In this document: positions 63,801 through 64,000 of the stretch, piece by piece
Numbering within the stretch: the first letter of the stretch is position 1
How the letters are laid out: the number at the start of each line of letters is the position of its first letter
Origin: Ctena decussata
Lineage: Eukaryota; Mollusca; Bivalvia; Lucinida; Lucinidae
Reading direction: 5' to 3'
Length of the DNA stretch: 64,000 nucleotides
Assembly: GCA_963989385.1 (NCBI GenBank)
Contig: OZ022500.1
Location: forward strand, 112,881,842 to 112,945,841
Translations under genes and position numbers: made by a program
The notes under the pieces: model-generated
What the model was told of the DNA's origin: nothing
Database searches by the model: none
The model's input: the letters and a program-made list of their open reading frames with translations, nothing else

Positions 63801-63813
63801 ATCCTGTTGCTAC
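36377..63813 (-). CDS. WD40-repeat protein, WDR49(CFAP337)/WDR64/EFCAB8-like, C-terminal twelve exons; 5' end outside window
   Basis: Spliced on the - strand from 63649-63813, 62454-62606, 59399-59583, 58364-58477, 52233-52369, 51555-51703, 50175-50348, 49422-49509, 48842-49020, 47042-47134, 38206-38352 and 36377-36670, giving 625 residues plus stop. All junctions are GT-AG and all phases agree. WD-type blades are visible: ALWDIDTGNK, GTIKVWNFQNG, GEIIVWDVETEK, GYLRFWCLYG, GYIKVWDIMSH and TARLWTLRDGQYIGTFGQ, each preceded by the usual H-D/S-D spacing (e.g. HKDDILTIDF, AHDSAIVSIEY). After the propeller come WNLKDPATWVHPRTPW, an acidic linker, and a basic tail (YGKLCSPFQALSVP). The GTFGQ-WxLxxPxTxxHP signature and blade order fit the WDR49/WDR64 group of ciliary proteins. 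I cannot decide which paralogue it is. Axonemal location is family-based inference. Confidence 0.92.
36790..36902 (-). mobile_element. tRNA-derived SINE head
   Basis: On the - strand gggagctctggcagctcagc / ggattaagcactggcctgct, then ccagctggaggcagaaatct as in the SINE at 34317. It lies inside the last intron of the WD40 gene. Confidence 0.65.
36956..37751. mobile_element. 796-bp CACTA-like element with subterminal repeats
   Basis: Ends CACTACTG and CAGTAGTG. The left half repeats gtgaaa/atgaaa (about 15 copies), the right half repeats ttttcac/ttttcat, so the two halves are inverted with respect to the motif. CACTA ends with many short subterminal repeats are typical of EnSpm/CACTA elements. 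The TIR is short and no clear target duplication was found. Confidence 0.55.
37780..37925. mobile_element. Family B MITE, degraded
   Basis: gttcaactcttaaaggaaag, aatttctcctgtgggagcaaa, gtctttaagagtagacccc in family B order. Confidence 0.5.
38206..38352 (-). CDS. WD40 protein visible exon 11
   Basis: 49 whole codons; acceptor gtttgcag, donor gtaagg. It encodes TFLGIKVEQDLQRKQADRRG, RREHYGDIKMKKTQLYGKLC and SPFQALSVP. A highly basic helix followed by the YGKLCSPFQAL block. Confidence 0.9.
38353..39315. other. WD40-gene intron, nothing recognised
   Basis: No exon needed (exons 10 and 11 join in phase) and no repeat recognised. Confidence 0.5.
39316..39603 (-). mobile_element. Full-length tRNA-derived SINE
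   Basis: On the - strand: a 75-nt tRNA-like head with A box (tagcacaatcggtaggg), an anticodon-stem-like ctgac-tcataa-gtcag, B box gggtttgaaaccc, then a ~180-bp body and a (tcaa)n tail (39316-39340). The anticodon loop is 6 nt instead of 7, and the body and tail follow directly, so it is a SINE (possibly tRNA-Met derived), not a tRNA gene. Confidence 0.85.
39714..41006 (+). mobile_element. Pearl/HINE-like element 3
   Basis: 5' end ctagaaaatgtgtttatgaa close to that of element 2; ~155-bp units (caagatatcttgctgacaaa at about 40113, 40260, 40418, 40575, 40731); a degenerate GACG region; and the perfect stem caacttc-ttc-gaagttg inside gcccct...gggggc. A 33-bp tandem duplication (tgtttgtacctttgtagcat) lies at 39787-39852. 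Confidence 0.83.
41350..41584. mobile_element. Family A MITE, copy 8
   Basis: Starts gagccgcaacacacgaaaac and ends gttttctcgtgtcgcggctc/a. Confidence 0.88.
42040..42074 (+). repeat. T16-GGT-G16 homopolymer junction
   Basis: Sixteen T, GGT, then sixteen G; same T-then-G order as 4482-4519. Confidence 0.9.
42170..43570 (+). mobile_element. Pearl/HINE-like element 4
   Basis: Eight ~155-bp units (catgacctgttctacatatc at about 42283, 42431, 42590, 42744, 42897, 43103, 43258, 43415; one step is stretched by a partial duplication). Then a GACG run (43499-43523), the stem cccccgaacc-ttt-cggtcggggg and ataaaa. Confidence 0.87.
43571..44640. other. WD40-gene intron, mostly unrecognised
   Basis: Only a 40-bp tandem duplication (agccacagatcacactttag at 44005 and 44045) stands out. 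Confidence 0.5.
44660..44800. mobile_element. Family B MITE, partial
   Basis: ttttgctcctagaggaacaa, ttcctttaagaattgaccct, and the end gtatacctattcaccttaa. Confidence 0.6.
44811..45848. mobile_element. 1038-bp non-autonomous hAT element
   Basis: Perfect 15-bp TIR cagggctacagaaat / atttctgtagccctg and an exact 8-bp target duplication ctatgaat (44803-44810, 45849-45856), the hAT hallmark. No open frame of transposase length. Confidence 0.92.
45857..46591. other. WD40-gene intron, nothing recognised
   Basis: No supported feature. Confidence 0.5.
46592..46832. mobile_element. Family B MITE
   Basis: Starts ttaaggtgaatggatagatt and ends ctgtaccctttcaccata; lies 210 bp from WD40 exon 10. Confidence 0.72.
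47042..47134 (-). CDS. WD40 protein visible exon 10
   Basis: 31 whole codons; acceptor cccaacag, donor gtagta. It encodes KSSKKGGINELRMKFRSQTF, then AYNMERPERSK. A short basic segment supported by phase and splice sites. The next intron (38353-47041) is 8.7 kb. Confidence 0.87.
47318..47752. repeat. ~32-bp minisatellite, ~13 units
   Basis: Units of the form agtccatgactttcagcaac + tgttaactttc, with scattered variants and some units lacking a few bases. In the intron between WD40 exons 9 and 10. Confidence 0.88.
48520..48692. mobile_element. Family C MITE, copy 3, split by a family D palindrome
   Basis: ccctaaggtgctta / taatgagcactttaagg outer arms and tgggacaccaaaaaccatta / ggttttttggtgtcccaatt inner arms. 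The 62-bp palindrome at 48536-48597 interrupts the left arm at TTAA. Confidence 0.78.
48536..48597. mobile_element. Family D: perfect 62-bp palindrome flanked by TTAA
   Basis: Each 31-bp arm is ccctattgcactcagaaagg + ccaaaattgta, with no mismatch and no spacer. TTAA at 48532-48535 and 48598-48601. Confidence 0.82.
48804..48833 (+). repeat. A30 run (U30 in the WD40 pre-mRNA)
   Basis: Thirty A on the + strand; on the coding strand it begins 8 nt after the donor gtaagcag of exon 9. Confidence 0.92.
48842..49020 (-). CDS. WD40 protein visible exon 9 (acidic linker)
   Basis: 179 bp, entered with two bases of a split Glu codon. It encodes TVTVTDEGLSSQATENDLDK, VAVNKHLPPPDGSVEVRVES and PEEETTNQLPVQQQPANDE, an acidic Gln/Pro-rich, probably disordered linker. 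A run of 30 T (transcribed strand sense) starts 8 nt after its donor. Confidence 0.9.
49422..49509 (-). CDS. WD40 protein visible exon 8 (post-propeller motif)
   Basis: 88 bp, 29 codons plus one base. It encodes RKSWNLKDPATWVHPRTPW, then TPTEKTKKSS. The WNLxDPATWxHPxTPW motif follows directly on GTFGQ, as I recall for WDR49/WDR64-type proteins. Confidence 0.92.
49629..49866. mobile_element. Family A MITE, copy 9
   Basis: Starts gagccacaacacaacaagac and ends gttttcttgcgtcacagctc/a. Confidence 0.87.
50175..50348 (-). CDS. WD40 protein visible exon 7 (last blade)
   Basis: 58 whole codons, phase 0 on both sides. It encodes RIKTKPPVEGGWRAHDSAIV, SIEYVKHDTGEYVLTASTDK and TARLWTLRDGQYIGTFGQ. The GxWRAH...LTASTDxTxRLW...GxYIGTFGQ pattern is the strongest family signature in the window. 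Confidence 0.95.
50455..50560 (-). mobile_element. tRNA-derived SINE relic
   Basis: On the - strand an A-box-like ggatagttgaaggat and B box ggtttgatcccc, 45 bp apart; no full cloverleaf. Confidence 0.5.
50561..51554. other. WD40-gene intron, nothing recognised
   Basis: No supported feature in about 1 kb. Confidence 0.5.
51555..51703 (-). CDS. WD40 protein visible exon 6
   Basis: 149 bp; acceptor gcttctag, donor gtgagt. It encodes YFYAPDAPDESVLGMCTNSN, then NSLLVTGDTQGYIKVWDIMS and HCVKSQDDG, a complete WD blade (GDTQGYIKVWDI). Confidence 0.93.
51830..51912 (-). pseudogene. Decayed copy A of WD40 exon 5, with in-frame stop
   Basis: The block agtagccaccttcact and following bases match exon 5 at about 79% over 62 bp (by eye). 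In the exon 5 frame it reads GQTTRRNLKVTTGVLSEGGY then TGA, against GRATGRNLEVATLVTSEGGY in the exon. The in-frame stop marks it as non-coding in that frame. Confidence 0.7.
52110..52197 (-). pseudogene. Decayed copy B of WD40 exon 5
   Basis: On the - strand it reads ILEGLCYGVAMLVTKECGYL, then GVCWFL, which aligns with FLKGRATGRNLEVATLVTSE/GGYLRFWCLYG of exon 5 with one three-codon deletion. Roughly 70% identity over the best 36 bp by eye. The frame is open, and an AG precedes it (ctaaag), but the 5' third of the exon is absent. It is either a relic or a possible alternative exon. Confidence 0.6.
52233..52369 (-). CDS. WD40 protein visible exon 5
   Basis: 137 bp; acceptor tcatttcag, donor gtaggt. 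It encodes QLAPVDKVLFLKGRATGRNL, EVATLVTSEGGYLRFWCLYG and ARNEM. The two decayed copies of this exon downstream in the following intron (52110-52197 and 51830-51912) are listed separately. Confidence 0.92.
52370..53221. other. WD40-gene intron, nothing recognised
   Basis: AT-rich; a short aaagttcaaagtttcaaagt run at 52456. No exon is required since exons 4 and 5 join in phase. Confidence 0.5.
53222..54768 (+). mobile_element. Pearl/HINE-like element 5
   Basis: Units of about 160 bp (ggttctttttctctgcacat, tacaaactttcatgaagaaa, gttttcgagatatggagcgg), then a GACG run (54680-54722) and the stem acgacctgtc-ttc-gacgggcgt followed by ataaaa. Includes tgaccttgacctttgtcg twice (53708, 54548). Confidence 0.83.
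55437..55768 (+). mobile_element. Pearl/HINE-like element 6, single-unit
   Basis: One unit only (aagtgccataactctgtcag, gagacattcttgatacaaat), then a long GACG run (55661-55720), the perfect stem ccccgccac-taacgt-gtggcgggg and ataaaa. The left border is uncertain. Confidence 0.7.
55771..56080. other. WD40-gene intron, nothing recognised
   Basis: No supported feature. Confidence 0.5.
56081..56450. mobile_element. 370-bp TIR element with central hairpin
   Basis: Ends tagggtagag and ctctaccctag. The centre (56181-56246) is the hairpin aaatcctgatgagacggctc / gagccgtctcattgggattt, flanked by acaaacagt / actgtttgc as in families E and H. Confidence 0.75.
56451..57500. other. WD40-gene intron, nothing recognised
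   Basis: AT-rich; paired phrases ggaaaaccctatctt and ggaaaacccaatcta near 56829-56886 are weak repeats. Confidence 0.45.
57509..57640. repeat. ~50-bp tandem repeat, ~2.6 units
   Basis: tcatcctctact...ttccctgac recurs three times with small changes. Confidence 0.7.
57730..57960. mobile_element. Degraded family B MITE with G17 run
   Basis: ttaaaggaagaaatttgctc, cccgtaagcaaatt, then gggg runs (57801-57832). Confidence 0.4.
58086..58270. repeat. Long hairpin with duplicated left arm
   Basis: Right arm 58205-58270 pairs perfectly with 58086-58147 (about 62 bp) and, with 2 mismatches, with the adjacent copy 58150-58201 (52 bp, 3-base loop). It lies 94 bp beyond the donor of WD40 exon 4. Confidence 0.9.
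58364..58477 (-). CDS. WD40 protein visible exon 4 (basic linker)
   Basis: 114 bp, entered after AT of a split Ile codon and leaving GG of a Gly codon. It encodes AKKIEDLSHQQNGEQERPKS, then MNSRPNSRHRKSHKVER, a polar basic insert between blades, probably a surface loop. Supported by exact phase with both neighbours rather than by a domain. Confidence 0.82.
58787..58897 (-). repeat. 48-bp palindrome next to a tRNA-like SINE head
   Basis: cattggcgtcatatgtctga / tcagacatatgacgccaatg palindrome. The sequence to its right on the - strand reads ggggctggcctagtggatta, an A-box-like SINE head. Confidence 0.6.
59399..59583 (-). CDS. WD40 protein visible exon 3
   Basis: 61 codons plus two bases; acceptor tttttcag, donor gtatgt. 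It encodes HHWKGGQVHKDDILTIDFCP, then PNLLCTASFDGEIIVWDVET, a canonical WD blade. A family A MITE flanked by a long duplication lies 45 bp upstream of its acceptor. Confidence 0.93.
59629..59865. mobile_element. Family A MITE, copy 10, with 29/33-bp flanking repeats
   Basis: Starts gagccacaacacgacaaaac and ends gttttgtcgtgtcgcggctc/a. Flanks 59600-59628 and 59867-59899 are the same sequence (aggaatcagaaaggaagag...), the right copy having 4 extra bases (gaat). Confidence 0.92.
59914..60284. mobile_element. CAGGGTTGCCA-ended element hosting a family B relic
   Basis: Left cagggttgccac, right ttttgcaactctg; the interior repeats ccctgacttttccttga. A family B centre (aattctttcctttaaaagca) interrupts it at ~60010. 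hAT-like by end sequence; no target duplication found. Confidence 0.5.
60740..60978. mobile_element. Family A MITE, copy 11
   Basis: Starts gagctgaaacatgaccaaac and ends gttttgtcatgttgcgtctc/a. Confidence 0.87.
61020..61196. mobile_element. Family B MITE, right half
   Basis: aaggagaaagcttttttctt, taagagcagacccccaattt, gttgtccccctttgtaaaat and atggaggtat. Confidence 0.6.
61197..62386. mobile_element. ~1.2-kb TIR element with a CRE site in each end
   Basis: Ends gtatacacctttcctataa / ttataggaaaggtgtatac-type, and inner inverted tgacgtcatctataggata / tatcctatagatgacgtca. Each end carries TGACGTCA (61254-61261, 62319-62326). The interior is CpG-richer than its surroundings, with no recognisable protein. 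Confidence 0.72.
62454..62606 (-). CDS. WD40 protein visible exon 2
   Basis: 51 codons, phase 0 on both sides; acceptor cttgtag, donor gttagt. It begins VWNFQNG, completing the blade from exon 1, then VTGIMPLTDKKMILSVGWSR and EITVYDDSDPD. The VGWSR/ITVYDD block is typical of this WDR subgroup. Confidence 0.92.
62607..63400. other. WD40-gene intron, nothing recognised
   Basis: No supported feature; a family J left end (ggcccagttgttcaaagca) sits at 63402 without a visible right partner. Confidence 0.5.
63649..63813 (-). CDS. WD40 protein visible exon 1
   Basis: 55 whole codons, with the acceptor ctggtttcag above and donor gtaatg below. It encodes VATGCDSSIIALWDIDTGNK, a Trp-Asp blade end, then an EEITCMVFD...LLSGARNGTIK blade that continues in the next exon. 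The beginning of the gene lies beyond base 64000. Confidence 0.92.
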
Positions 63814-64000
63814 CTGAAACCAGATATGTATAAGAACCTTAACTAAGTTATCTGAATCAAGGTCTTTTATCAACAATGATATCCTATGGTACTAAAAGAG
63901 CTGCCCACTGACAAAAACTGTCTTAAGATGTATTCAAAATATACTTATGTATATGAAATGTACAATCAACCATGACAATACATGTAATTCGGTCCTGTGG

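Overview
The window looks like nuclear DNA of a bivalve mollusc, probably a heterodont clam. The evidence is inference from three things: two spliced animal genes with GT-AG introns and small exons; a very dense load of short palindromic transposons; and tandem-repeat elements ending in a GC hairpin preceded by a GACG microsatellite, the architecture described as pearl/HINE elements in bivalves. There are no bacterial-type operons, rRNA genes or CRISPR arrays, and no intact tRNA gene that I can support.

Two protein-coding genes are present, both incomplete at the window edges and both facing inward (tail to tail). (1) On the + strand, bases 298-25390 hold the last eight exons (401 codons plus stop) of QRICH2, the glutamine-rich protein 2 of sperm flagella, covering its DUF4795 region and a Pro/Ser-rich tail. 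(2) On the - strand, bases 63813 down to 36377 hold the last twelve exons (625 codons plus stop) of a large WD40-repeat protein of the WDR49(CFAP337)/WDR64/EFCAB8-like group. All reading-frame phases join correctly across all 18 internal junctions, so I believe no exon is missing between those listed. Both genes belong to families tied to cilia or flagella. The 11 kb between their stop codons holds no further gene that I can recognise.

The rest is transposon-derived. I use my own labels. Family A: ~237-bp foldback MITE ending GAGCCGCGACACGAG (11 copies). Family B: ~240-bp palindromic MITE ending TTAAGGTG (about ten copies). Family C: ~110-bp palindrome with GGGACACC arms. Family D: 50-62-bp near-perfect palindrome flanked by TTAA. 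Family E: ~175-bp element with a central GATCCAGATGAG hairpin, TTAA-flanked in one copy. Family H: element with a shared open frame. Family J: TIR GGCCCAGTTGTTCAAA. There are also a hAT element with a perfect 8-bp target duplication, mariner/pogo-like elements flanked by TA, a CACTA-like element, three LINE 3' fragments, tRNA-derived SINEs and six pearl-like minisatellite elements.

Layout: 0-25 kb QRICH2 exons in repeat-filled introns, with LINEs at 7.9-9.7 kb and a 146-bp satellite at 10-11.3 kb; 25.4-36.3 kb intergenic; 36.4-63.8 kb the WD40 gene, with its largest intron (38.4-47.0 kb) packed with pearl-like and hAT elements. Several MITEs sit within 20 bp of splice sites of QRICH2, and the WD40 gene carries two decayed copies of one of its own exons. 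These are the observations I rate highest.
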